Position numbers and translations under genes: made by a program. 64,000 bases of DNA from Moringa oleifera. Lineage: Eukaryota; Streptophyta; Magnoliopsida; Brassicales; Moringaceae. The notes beneath the pieces are model-generated. The model did no database searches and was not told the DNA's origin. It saw only the letters and a program-made list of their open reading frames with translations. The number at the start of each line of letters is the position of its first letter. The first letter of the stretch is position 1. Positions 11,251 through 23,233 of this stretch are shown piece after piece. The stretch is taken from positions 3,472,001 through 3,536,000 of the forward strand of contig JAJFZO010000229.1 of assembly GCA_021397835.1 (NCBI GenBank), read 5' to 3'.

Positions 11251-12353
11251 TTACAATGAACTTATTTCACTCTTTAATATATTACCCTTTTCAAATCTTT
11301 TTTTTTTTTCACACTTAATTTCCTCAATTTGGAGTTTTTCTCTCTAAGGTTACAACAATCTCTTTTTTCTATACGATAATAAAAATAAATAAAATCGCCC
11401 TATTGTTGATAACAAAAATTAATGTCACTCAACTTCAAAATTAATTTGATCATAATTGATCAACTAAAATTTATTTAGATAATTTTTAAAGTTTAAGATT
11501 CATTTTTAAAAAGTGAATAAATTTCACTGTTTTTTAAATAATATTTTTTATTTTTATAAAATATTTACTATAGAAATGATATCTTTTTCAGTTCACAACA
11601 ATATTATGTTTTATATTCAAATAAGATATTCTTCTTTTTCTCTGCATACATATTTATCTCCAGTTCGCAACTAAAAATTCTTTAATGTTATGGTCCTTTA
11701 ATTACATGTGTTTATTTATTTTTTTAACAAAAATTTTTAAATTTAGGTAGTGTAATATAGTACATCATGTTTAAACATTATGTGAGTATTTTTATTAAAA
11801 AATATCTATAAAAAATTTCATATATCTATGTGACCGAATACATATTATGCCAAAGTTTTTAATATGATTTGAAACATAATCAAAGATAATGTGATAAAAT
11901 TTTTGTAATATTTTAAATTTTATATATTTATGTTGTTTTCAACATCTCCATATGTTATTTTACGGATGTCCATCAAATAAGTATCAGCGATAATGGCACT
12001 AAATTTGGATAGAAAAAAAAATTATCATAACAAAAATAATAATAAGGGACAAACAAAACTTACTACTTAAATAAGTCAAACTAATAGATAAAGTTTAAAA
12101 GTTTAATTATAGAATTGATATTGTATTAAGAAAAGACTCATAGTAGTACTGCTTGTTTTACATTTCTATAGTCACTTATAATGAACTTAGACAATTTCTC
12201 TAGCAAAGGCATTTTTCAAAAGATATTTATTAATATTAGAATAACCTTTCAAACATAAATATTTATAAAATATTAAGGATTAATTAACTTTATTACAAAT
12301 TTTCATAATTATTTAATTTAAAATAAATATAGATTAAAAGACTCATTGATAAA
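11251..12353. other. AT-rich intergenic DNA, no gene seen
   Basis: All frames are closed at short range and composition is about 80% A+T. The right end should contain the decayed 3' non-coding end and long terminal repeat of the minus-strand gypsy element, but I could not define a terminal repeat by eye. Confidence 0.5.
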
Positions 12354-12832
12354 CTAAAATATGTTGGAAATTTGAAGTCTCATGTGCTTCCTTTTAGCTC
12401 GGATTAGGTGTTGTAATTTAACCATATCTTGCTCTAAAGAATTTGAATTCCTTTCATGCTCATGCATAGGGAAAGACTTGCGTGAAGCTCCCATCGTTGG
12501 AAAAAGACTTGTTCTTAAGTTTTGGTTATTTTTTCCCCCTAAATAAGAAGATGAATTCAAAATATAGAAAGTTGTTGAAATTTTGTAGCCATCAGGTAGG
12601 TCAATTTTGTATGTATTTTCACTAATTCTGTGAAGCACTTTGAATAGACTATTACCTCTAGATTTGAGCTTAGTATATTTTTTGGATGAAACATATCCTT
12701 CCTTAAACGCAACATGCTTTTGGTGTTCACTACAGTAGCATTTTTATGCATTCTATTTTGCTTGTGAATCTTTTCAAGAAATTGTTCATGATACTTTAAT
12801 TCTTTCTTCACTATATCCATTGAAAAGATTAA

Positions 12833-13467
12833 TAATTGAAAATAGAACTAAATCCAAAAGATGGATTTTTGCCACAGACAACTTTGAAGGGATTACATAG
12901 TAGTTTCCTTAATAGATTATTATAAGTAAATTCAATTTGAGGAAAAACAAGATCTCATTGTTTGATATTTTTATCGACATAACTTAAAGATTACCCAAGA
13001 TTCAACTAATAGCATTAGTTTGGCCATTTATTTGAGGGTGACAAAAAAAACTAGAGCTAAGATTAGTTCCAAGCAGAACTAGAGTTAAGACTAGGTCGAT
13101 TATAAGTATATTTAATTTAAGGAAAAATAAGATTAATTTTTTTAATGTTTTTACCACCATAATACTTTAAAAGACTCCTAATTGAAAGTGGAGTTAAATT
13201 CAAAGAAAAATATAGGATTTTTGCCACAAGTAACTTCAAAAGGATAACATCTAGTAGTTTGGCTAGCTGGTTGATTGTAAGCAAATTAATTTGAAGTAGA
13301 ACAAGATCTCATTGTTTAATGTTTATTCTAGTGTAACTCCTCAAGAGATTGGGATAATAAGAACAATTATAGTTAAGACAAATTTCAAGCTTTTTCCACA
13401 CGGTGTGCTAATAAGAACAATTATAGTTAAGATTAATTTCAAGCTTTTTTCATAAGGTGCGCTAATA
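12833..13467. repeat. local tandem duplications within the gypsy integrase region
   Basis: Two kinds are visible. A segment containing GGATTTTTGCCACA and AACAAGATCTCATTGTTT occurs at about 12833-13020 and again at about 13175-13360, with a partial third copy at about 13085-13178. Next to it a 54-bp unit beginning TAATAAGAACAATTATAG occurs at 13355-13408 and 13409-13462, followed by a few bases of a third copy. The copies have diverged, so the duplications are not recent. They lengthen the integrase tail of the dead element. Confidence 0.75.
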
Positions 13468-13629
13468 GTGACTGAAAAACTTTGGCTCTTAATTAGAGAC
13501 AATGATTTTAAGAAAACCATGTAGCTTCACAATTTTTTAAAAATGTAAGTCAGTGACATGGAAAGTATTTAAGTTCTTTTTATGTGGAATATAATATACT
13601 ATACTAGAAATTAATCAGCAACTATCATA

Positions 13630-16600
13630 TAGGGCCAACTCTAAAGTCTATGAGGCCCTACGCAAAATGAAGAGATGGAGTCTACAGTTATCTTTATGTA
13701 AAAATATAATATTATATTTAAAATTTTTTTCTTGCCTTTTGAAATGCAAATCATTTATTATATTCTGGTATTCAAGTTTTGATAATAAATATTTTTTAAT
13801 TGATAAAATAGCTAATTCATCTTTCTTTTTGTTTTGTTTTGGTTTGGTTTTTTTTTTTGTAATAGAGTTGAACCTAAGTAAGATTGTTCTAATTTTAATT
13901 TTGAAAAACTCATTTCGTAGTATTTAAAAAAGATTTTACTTTGTTTTTTATAAAATTTATTGTTTGACTTGACATTTTTATTTTTGTTTTTAAAACTTTT
14001 TTGAAAACTTTTAATCTATTAAATAGATCTATATAGTTAATATATGATAATTCATCTTCTTATAATTTCTTTTAAAGATTATAATAATTTTTTTTAACAA
14101 ATTATCATTATCAAAAGGATCTTAATTGTTTCAATTCATGCAAGAAAAGAAAAGATGTTTTTTTTATATATTTTTTAGCTTGTTCAAATTTACTTTGAAT
14201 TGAAAGAGTAACTTGATTAACTCTATATATGAAATAATTGAATACTAAAAAAATTCTTCAACTGATAATGTTACTCAATTATTTATGTTTTCATCGATAT
14301 ATTTTTTTCTATGTTTTGTACGTTTTCATGAAATACAAATTATATATCCATTTTAAGTATTATTTATTTAGCTAAAATCATAATAATGTAAATTAAATTT
14401 TTTTTATTTTAAAGAAAGGAATAATATGTTTTAGTTGAATTATAGTAACACCTACATTCATATTTTGAACTATAAGCACTTACTAACATCTGAATTGCAA
14501 ATAATGTCATGCTAAATAACGATGTTTATTAAAAACTTAAAAGTTTTCAAATTTGTGTGGTATGGGAGAAAAAAAAAAACTCTATTTTTTGTTTTAAGAT
14601 CTTTAGTAGTTTGTGCTAATTGAAGTAAAACATCTCTTATTTGTGAAACTTGACATTTTATTATTTCAACACTTTCAATACAACTTTCTCAAAATGTTTG
14701 TGATATCTTGACTTAATTATTAAACTTGAAATATTATTTTGTAAAATTTTTTATTTTTTATTGAAGAAAATATAATAAATACATATGTTGTATCACTCCA
14801 AAAATCATTTTAGCTTGAGTGTAAGGATTAGTCATGGCACAAAACAACAAGTTAAGGTTATGACAATCACATAGTATATAAAATACTCTACAATTTATTT
14901 CTAATAATTTTTTGGTACACATTATTTTTCTTGCACATTAGATTTGTTATCACATCTTTAACCTCTTTTATGGTCAATGTTAAGATTAAAGTTTTTTATT
15001 GCATTTATAAGTTCATCAAAAAATCCTCTATACGAAGTATCATTCACCTTTAAAAATTTTATAAAATATTATTTTGTGGTTATTAGATTTGTGAAAGTAT
15101 CTACACATTTTGATATAAAATAACATTTGTTCTTGATAACCATCATCTAAAGTACAGTTAAGTATAATTGAAAAACTATTTCATTTGATTTTTGTTTATA
15201 ATGGTATTTCTAATTTTAGACATTAATATAATTACTAACTTATTTTCTATATTATGATCAAGATACTGGCTAAGAATATTATCAACATTAATACATTTAA
15301 TGCATTTTTGCATCATTGGATCAACTTCGCAATCATTTGAATTAGATCAAAGAAATTTTATTATTTTTTTGACAGCTTTTCTTCTTTTTTCAAATGAAAT
15401 ATCAAATTATTTTTTGCAAGATTTTTCATAGTAATAATTGTCAATATAATATATTTCTTTCATGTTCTTTCTCTTTTAAAATTTGTTCTTTTACATTTTT
15501 ATCAATTCTTATATTTTTTCTCAATTTTGTTTTTAAATTACTAATTATTCATATCAGTAATAATATATTTATTAATTAGTAAGAATATATTTATCAATCT
15601 CTGTATTTTTTTCTTAATATTTATAACCTTCATATGCTAATTGACTTAGTAGTGCTATAAACTAAATAATTTGCAATAGAAGCAAATTATTCTATCTAAA
15701 TCTTTTGAATATACTAGTATTTTTCTATCATATGTATCTCTATTTGATAATTTTAAATATAATAAATTATAGAGAAGTGTCTAAAGTTTCACCTTTTTGA
15801 AAAATTTGAATTGGTTTCTCTTATGAGACGTTTATCTACTAATAAATCATTTAAGTTCGTATTTATGTGGAGATAAACTTAGGAATTTCATTCAAAATTA
15901 CAATTTCTTCATTTGTTTTATTTTCTTCGTTTCTTTCATCTTCTTCATTTTCTTTGATTCCTTTTATGTTAGTTTCATATTGTTCATTAAGAGCTCGTGT
16001 AGAGTTAACATATTTTTCTACTAGTTATTCTATTTTCATTCTAGTTTATATTAATTAAATTGATTCATTTTTAGTGATTTTTTTTTTATCTATATAGATC
16101 ACAACGAAGAATCAAAATCGATTCTAAAGGAGATAAACAAAAATGGGGTTAGAGACTACTCAATAAATGAAATGCCTAAGGGTTTTTTGTTTACTTTACT
16201 ACAAATAATAAATTTATTAAGTGCATTTATTTGATAATAAAATAAATTGTTTTGTCTTTTTTTCTCAAGTGTTCAAGACTCATATTTTTTAATAGATATA
16301 TCTACACCGATTTAACAATTAATATAAATATTTAAGAATAATATAACTAAATAATAGTAAAATAAAATAAAAATTCAAAGACTAATAATACCTAGTTTAT
16401 AATGATTGTATTAATCTTGATTGAGTTGAAACATCTACATTCTCATATAAAAAAATTATTGAAAAAGTTAGTAGATAAACTAATTTGAAATGATTAAGTG
16501 TGAAATGATTAAATTTTAATTGAAAAGTGATGCACTACCAAAAAAAAAAAAACAAAACATATATTTTTTTCTTTTACAAATCTCTCTTACAATTAATTAT

Positions 16601-17021
16601 AAAAATTATAAAATTTGAGAATTTTTTCAAACATGATTTGAAGATTTCTAGCCAAGCTAATAAGAAAGTTGAAGAGGAGAGAAAGAAGCTATTGAGAAAA
16701 AGAAAAAAGAATAAATTGAAGAAATGTAAGAATTGAAACGAGTTGTTGAAGAAAAAATATGTAAATAAAAGAAATAATAACATTATTACTTATCATACAA
16801 ATTGTAATTGTGGCAATGAAGTTAAAAACAAATAAGAAAACAACACATGAAAAGCAAGTGCTGGTTAGCCACTTTTACTAAATCCATTTATAATTAAGAA
16901 TTGAAAAAAAAAGTAAAAGCATTCAAAATAGGGCTTCAATTTATTGAACTTCATGTGTAATAAAAAATATAAATATTATCTAGATAACAAATTCAATGGC
17001 CTTACACTAAAGTCAGCTCTA
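13630..17021 (-). mobile_element. nested decayed hAT transposon with ZMYM1-like/TTF-type transposase (minus)
   Basis: The ends form degenerate terminal inverted repeats: TAGGGCCAACTCTAAAGTCT on the left and, reverse-complemented, TAGAGCTGACTTTAGTGTAA on the right. Flanking 8-mers CTATCATA (13622-13629) and CCACCATA (17022-17029) match at 6 of 8. The interior minus strand (about 16060-13700) reads a broken transposase of the plant 'zinc finger MYM-type protein 1-like' group. Visible fragments are a Glu/Asn-rich N-terminus, LVYSKDL-like YIQKI/FKRFR with CK.F, EKEHERN, and ILSQYLDHNIENKLV, the last matching the common YLGH.IQNELI block. Later come FFDELINAI and CDNKSN. It is full of stops and shifts. 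It sits exactly inside the integrase of the surrounding gypsy element, so it is the younger insertion. Confidence 0.8.
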
Positions 17022-18665
17022 CCACCATAACAAAATCTTTGTTTATTTAAGTTCATGGCAATCCAACAATAAAGTTCAGACTAACATCTTCTTATGAAAC
17101 TTTAGCTACTAATAGTGGAGTCTGCAAACTTGTGTTTTGTGCATGGCTTTTGACAATGTGTCAACTTTTTACATGGCTTCACATGTGTAATGATATTTCT
17201 TTCTATTTGTACCTAATAGAATTTCCGTTAAATAAGGGCAAATGAATTAACTCTTCCAAAATGACATTAAGGCCATTACCATGAACTTCTGTGAAAATGA
17301 ATTCTCTCAAAGAGCATAAAAGGATACATAAATTATTTTTCTTGAAAAAATAGCTATCCTACGACAAGAATTGATTATAAGGGCTATTTTCACATTTTTT
17401 TTCCTATGCTGATGTAAGGATCATTACTATGTAACTACTTTAAGACTTCAAAGCCTATAAGCTTGAGGAAATGCAATCCATCTAGTATGCTTATCGTTAA
17501 GTTTTTGTTAATTACTGATGAACCTTAAAGCCTCATGGTCAAAATAAAAAAGAAACTATTTGATTATAAGATATTGACTCTAATGGTTTAAAGCCCAATA
17601 GTAGTATAAAACTCTTTACCATAAGTTAAGTATTTCTTTTAAGATTCACTTAACGTTAACTAAAGAAAGAAATAGGGTTACTTTCTTAGCTTAAGACATC
17701 ACCAAAACTCGTATTCAACGAGTCAAAATTAACTTTAAAATCCTTGTTGAAATCTTAAAATGAGAGAACAAAGCTTCAATTACCCTTATTTTGATCAACT
17801 CAAAGCTCTTTTGGGTTTCACTTATCCTTTGAAAACCATCACCTTCTAACATTTTGTTGTTAGAGCCATAATGTTGCTAAATCCTTTAGTAAACTAGTAG
17901 TAAAATGATATAATACTAGGAAAACATTATATATCATGTAACATTTTAGGAATTGGCCAAGTTAGAAGTTCTTCCATATTTGTAGGATCCATTTTCATTC
18001 CACATATATAGATAACAAAGTCCAAAAGTATTAAACTTTTATTCCCTTCATAGGTTAAGAACTTGGTAAAGATAATCCAAATGTTAATATCACGTTCATT
18101 GTATATAAGAATGCCATGAAAGTACATAAAAACAAATATTTTCCAATGACTGGCTTAAAAATATGTTCCATCAAATGCATGAAAGTGCTGAGAGTGCTTG
18201 AAAAAGCAAAAGACATAACCTTTGATTCATTGAGAGCATCCTAGGTTCTGAAGGTCATTTTTTATTCATCTTTTTATGTCATTCTAATTTGATAACAATC
18301 ACTCTAAAGATCAATCTTAGAGAAGAATGAGATACATGCAGCTAGTCAAGCAAATGATCAAGACATGGAATAAAAAAGCAATAGTTAATAGCTTTTTTGT
18401 TTAATGCTCTATGGTATCAATATAAATATGCCTTTGTCCTTCATTCTTTGGCACTAAAAGCATATGAATAACACATACACTTACGCTTTCCTTTACCAAG
18501 TCTTTAACTACAATCTCATTTACTGGCCTTTGCAATTCTTTTTGCTTTTTAACACTTATTTGATACGCTATTGCATTTAGAACTATAACTTTGTTAGACA
18601 ACCCATCTGTTTTAGATGTAAGAGAGTCACATGTAAGGGGTAAGAAACCCATATTGAAGAACTAT

Positions 18666-18941
18666 AATAAGTAATAAGGAAGTTAGTTATTTGTTTATGT
18701 TGTATATGTATTTGATTATATATTCTGTTATGCGGGGTTCCTAAAGGGTCCTTAGAAGATAAGGTGGTTCAAGAAAATATTAGAATTTTTTTATTATTTT
18801 ATTTAGACCTTTACTTTAGGGAGGGAATCCAAGGCACAAGAATATCTTGAACTTATTTTGTTGTGTTTTATTCACTTATTTGACAATAAATGATTCTTCT
18901 AAAGTTTATATCTAGATTTTTTATTTTTCCTAAATATATCC
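18666..18941 (+). mobile_element. probable 5' long terminal repeat of the plus-strand gypsy element
   Basis: About 275 bp directly upstream of a primer binding site and of gag, with the composition and size of a Reina-type LTR. The left boundary is set by the end of the minus-strand gypsy pol near 18665 and is uncertain by tens of bases. No second LTR copy was found to the right, so the repeat itself cannot be confirmed from this window. Confidence 0.45.
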
Positions 18942-18943
18942 TT

Positions 18944-18955
18944 TGGTATCAAAGC
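18944..18955 (+). other. retrotransposon primer binding site (initiator tRNA-Met type)
   Basis: TGGTATCAAAGC differs at one position from the usual plant retroelement site TGGTATCAGAGC, which pairs with the 3' end of initiator methionine tRNA. It stands just after the presumed LTR and before the gag-like reading, as expected for a plus-strand LTR retrotransposon. Confidence 0.75.
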
Positions 18956-18959
18956 ATGC

Positions 18960-20590
18960 TCTTAGTGAGGAATGAAAGATAGGATTGATAATATGGAGAA
19001 GATAGTTAGTTCAGTTGAAGAAAAGATTAGGTCATTAAGAGAAAAAATTTTAGAAAATAATTACAGCAATAAAATAAGAAATTACTAACCTGATGAACCT
19101 AATAGAGCTGATTTTATGGGCCTAAACGAATCAACCACAAGAATCAAAATAAAAAAAATCAGATAGTTCTTTACTAGTGAGAAAATAAGCTGATATGGGT
19201 AGAAGTGTAATGATGTGTCAAAAATTACTAGGATTCATAAATCAATTACATTGCGATATTGATGCGGCCACAAAAGATCAAACTTTCTTCATTCAATACA
19301 GATAACCCAAAAGGATGGATTTTGATGGTAAAAAGTTATTTCAGCCTCTATAGGATGAAAAATATAGAAAAACTTAAAGCAACTATCATAAGTTCCACAA
19401 GAGAAGCATTTGTTTGGTTGAAGTATAGAAAAAATGAGAGAACAATTGCTTAATTGGAAAGATTAGGAAGTTTAAAGCTACTATTATGTTCATAGTTGAT
19501 TTTTCGATTTCGCCCATCACCAAAGTTGTTGATATAAGAAAAGTTTTTTTCGATTAATTAAGAAGCGAGCCTAGGCTAGATTTGTTTAGAAACTTAGTTT
19601 TGAACCTAAATCAAAGAGGAACAATGCTGAAAAATTTCATGATTGATTTGTCCAACCTTATGCAGAATCATGGTTTTAGTGATTGATAGAAGGTGAAAAA
19701 TTCAAGTGAAGAGAACGAGGTTATGTTATAAATGCGATGACAAATTTTTTCCAAGCCATCATTATGAAAATAAAGAACTTTATGTGCTTGTTTTACAAGA
19801 TAGTAAGGGGAAGACAAAAAAAATGAAGAGGACAAGGGCTAAAATTTGGCAGAACTAAAGGAAATTCAAATTGTAAAAGTCTCATTGAATTAAATGGTGG
19901 GTTTTACTTCATTTAAAACTTGTAAAGTAGTTAGGTTCATTAGTGACCAAAGAGTAGATATTTCAACTAATAGTGGAGCATCTCACAATTTTGTTTCTAC
20001 AAAATTGGTAGAAGAATTAAAGTTAATCATTTTCAAAACTAAGGCATATGAAATGATTTTGGGCACAAGAAAAGCTAAGAAAACTCAAGGTGTATGTGGG
20101 AATGTTAATGTATCATTACAAGGAGTGGAAGTTGTGGAAGATTTCTTACCTTTTGCACTTGAATGCATTGATATGATATTAGGTATACAGTACTGGAGAC
20201 TTTAGAAGTCACCCATATCAATTAGAAGACTTATGTAACGAAGTTCAGTGTTAAGAGAACTTAATTTGTATTATAAGGAGAATCCTTTCTTCATAAAACA
20301 TTAATCTCAGTCAGTGCTATGGTTAAAGTTATTAGACATGAAAGCATCGTTGTTGGGTGGACTTGGAGATGGTTATAGTGGAGGAAAATGAGGGGCAACA
20401 ACTTCCAAAAAAGAAAAAAAAGGTGGAGTCAATTTTAGAAGAAGCCAAAGTAGTATTTCATATACCCATGGAATTACCACCATTAAAAGGAAAAAAATAT
20501 GAAATTATGCTTAAAGATGATGCATTAATGAATAGTATATAACCTTATCGATATCCTTGAATTCAAAAGAAGGAGATTGTTTTTCTCCAT
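18960..20590 (+). mobile_element. decayed Ty3/gypsy (Reina-like chromovirus) gag and protease, plus strand, 3'-truncated
   Basis: Order on plus: a gag start (about 18990, MEKIVSSVEEKIRSLREKI); a gag core at 19259-19453 (FNTDNPKGWILMVKSYF, like the FDG.DP.GWI...E.YF pattern); a zinc knuckle near 19710-19790 (CYKCDDKFFPSHHYEN, with the last Cys replaced by Tyr); an aspartic protease at 19894-20205 (NSGASHNFVSTKLVEEL and ILGIQYW, usual DSGA and LGMQW); then the linker ELPPLKGKKYEI and PYRYP..QKKEI at about 20540-20585. PYRYP-x-QK-EIE marks the start of Reina-type reverse transcriptase. The element stops there, so RT, RNase H and integrase are missing. Stops, frame shifts, the lost Cys and the Asp-to-Asn change in the protease site show it is dead. 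Confidence 0.8.
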
Positions 20591-22750
20591 TTTTTATCTA
20601 TAAATAAATCTTTTTTTAATAGAAAAAAGATTTTTGCATTCCCATATCTCTGAGAATAATAGTTTGTATTCTCAGTGAAAAGTAAATTTTTATAGAATTT
20701 CTTTCAGGAAAAAATCTTTGTTTTCATTTGCTATTTGACAGAAAGACAACACAAAGTTCATATTAAAGGTATAATTATCAATGTATCAAATGTTTAGAAA
20801 ATAAATAAGAGGCTAATTATTTTCACTTTTTTTTTATTGCTTATTGTTTATATTATTTAATATTATGAACTTAGTGATGAATATAATGATTTTTTAAAAT
20901 TATTTTAGAAAAAATAATGTGATGAAGTTTATATTTCGATCTCAAAAATAAATTTACTTGTTTTGAATTAAAGATCTAGCATCACACTAGACTTTTGCAT
21001 AAAAGTACATACTAGATTTTTTCTAAGATTTACTATATCTTAATTAAATTCGATGTAGTTCTTCTCCCAAAATTTGCAAACATCTCATAGGTCATCTTCC
21101 AATGGATGGAAAACATGTCCATATCTTATGCATGTAAAAAGGTTTATTTTTCATCATCAAACTTATGACAATAAACCATTTGTTGTCCAATGACTATGAG
21201 TTTTTATATTTAATAATCATAATAATAATAATAATTATTATTATTTTATTGTAGAACTGTTTTTCAGGGATTATTTGACATGAGATGTCATGTGTAGGCA
21301 TTTTGATGTCTTCTTGGTGCTCAAAGTACTTCTCTCGAATCAACAATTTAATAAGCAACTAATGTATATTGATGACATAAAATATTATACAAAATCATAA
21401 AATACTATATAAATCAAAATATAATATATATAATCATGAAATATTATACATAAAAAATAAAATATTAAGTAAATAAAAAATTTATAAATTACTAAATTCA
21501 AGAACCAAGACATTAAACACAAACTTAATATTCGCTCGTAAAAAATAATTAAAATTCACGATATTCATCAAATGAGATTTAATATTAATGTTTTACAATA
21601 ATTTTCATGCTTAAATTCATAAATTAAAAAATATGACAAAATCTAACCTATAACAAAACAAATTACTAAAATAAACTTTTTTTGATACTTTTATTACTTG
21701 TTTTAATATTTTGAACTCAAAAATACTCGGAATCACAGGTTTTTTTTAAAAAAATTCATATATGTTTTATGACAATTTCAAATACACTTTGAACCAACTG
21801 AAATTTAAAAATGCTTATTTCCATTATCATTAAAAACTTCCTCCAAAATTGTTAAGGCGCTACTAAACAAGCTTCCATAAAATTGAAAAGTTTTCCACTT
21901 TAAAGTTTTGACAATAAGAATGTTCGAAAAATGATAATGGAGGAAGTTTTTAACGATTTTGGAGGAAGTTAATGGCACCACAATAATTTTAAATATTTTT
22001 TAAGTTAATAAAATTATAAATATTATTATCTTTGTAAATTCAAAATTTAATAAAAAATAATTTTATTAATTTTGATAATTTTTAGTTACTCATAAATAAT
22101 AATGAAACTTTTTTTTTAACAAAACATATTTATAAATTTTAGTTATCTATAATGATTGATATTTTCTTTTGATCTTTAAAATTTTGATTTAAAAACATTT
22201 AAAATCTTTTACTATTCTTTATTGTGCCAAATTTAATTTTATTATTCAAAAAATGATAAATAAAAATTTGATTTATTAATTTGAATCAAAATAAATTTAT
22301 TAAGAAAATTAAAAATTAAAAATATTTAAATTAAAAATCTTATGCTACAAACTTTTGATTTTGAATTTCTTTTATGAATGTAAAATAATATTTATCATTA
22401 CAAAAAATCTTAAAATTTTGAGTATTAAAATATTTTTAAATTTTATTATTAAAAATTTGAAAAATTATAATATAATTAATAACAATTTTAAAAAATTATA
22501 ATAAAATTAATAAATAAAAATGTTCAAAATTAATGAATTACTCAAAATAAAATATAAATTTTATTTACATCATTGTTTAAATATTTTAATAATAAAAACA
22601 TGATTAATATAAATAAAATTCTAATTTACTAGTGTTTTAATATTATAATTTAAATTAAAAATTAAATATAGTTTTAAATTTTAATATAAAATATAAATTT
22701 AAATAATTTTTAACTTAAAGATTTAAATACATGTGACTCCCTAAATTTTA
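20591..22750. other. AT-rich intergenic DNA with one hairpin, no gene seen
   Basis: Composition is about 80% A+T with many homopolymer runs and stops in all frames. No reverse transcriptase follows the truncated plus-strand element, and no gag/protease of the minus-strand gypsy element was recognised. The only clear structure is the inverted repeat at about 21837-21968. Confidence 0.55.
21837..21968. repeat. inverted repeat / hairpin (possible MITE remnant)
   Basis: CTTCCTCCAAAATTGTTAA at 21837-21855 pairs with TTAACGATTTTGGAGGAAG at 21950-21968 (18 of 19). Nearby, CCATTATCATTAAAAACTTC and GATAATGGAGGAAG extend the symmetry, with a second GGAGGAAG in the right arm. The spacer is about 95 bp. 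This is the shape of a small hairpin-forming miniature element. No target duplication could be fixed. Confidence 0.6.
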
Positions 22751-23233
22751 CATGTCTGTGACTTTGGGAGCCGTTGTTCTAGTGAATATCAGCTGAGAAC
22801 AATCCATTACCAGCAGAGGCTGCCTACTTGGCCTCCACTAAGAAAAATGGGAGACAACTTGAAAAGTAATTCCTCATAACCAAAGAGAATAACCATTGAT
22901 ATGTTACATCAAGGCAATGCTGTTTAATAACTCAACCTGTGGTTCTGCTCAAACAGATACATATGTGAGATGGCAATAAAGAGTCCATCATTCAGATATA
23001 AACACAACATGAGACCTCACAATGTTGTACAACATCAAACTGCCCATCAAATTTCCCTGGAAGGCATCTATGCAGAAATTTGTGCCATGAAAATACCCCA
23101 ACTTCCTTTTCCTCCTCTTCTTGTTGCTTTTTATTCCTTTTTCAAGGTTTAATTAATGTCAATCTTTTGACAATATGATGAAACTTTTGGAGCATATGCA
23201 AGCACAGCAGCTAAGAGACAAGGTCATCATCAC

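Larger units (their letters stand above)
12354..18665 (-). mobile_element. decayed Ty3/gypsy (CRM-like chromovirus lineage) pol, minus strand, interrupted by a hAT insertion
   Basis: Reading the minus strand from 18665 down, polyprotein domains appear in order with many stops and shifts. The reverse transcriptase start is at 18652-18401 (KELQRPVNEI..., ELQRQ.EELL-like, then LLVPKNEGQRHIYID). RT middle blocks follow, including FSKIDL and STFMHLM, and the catalytic box reads YFHG (18127-17927). RNase H is at about 17760-17420 (KYLTYGKEFYTT, DHEAL). The integrase zinc region and core start at about 17250-17030. After the inserted element the integrase continues (13560-12840), and the C-terminal tail follows (YKIDLPDGYKISTTF, 12638-12354). 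The SPC-type spacing and PK-D/NEG-R pattern fit the CRM rather than the Reina lineage. No gag or protease of this element was found beyond 18.67 kb. It is inactive. Confidence 0.85.

Noticed and set aside
13667..16783. Several plus and minus open frames of 60-86 codons
   Set aside because: Low-complexity Phe/Ile/Lys frames inside the decayed hAT element. The real signal is the broken transposase read across frames on minus.
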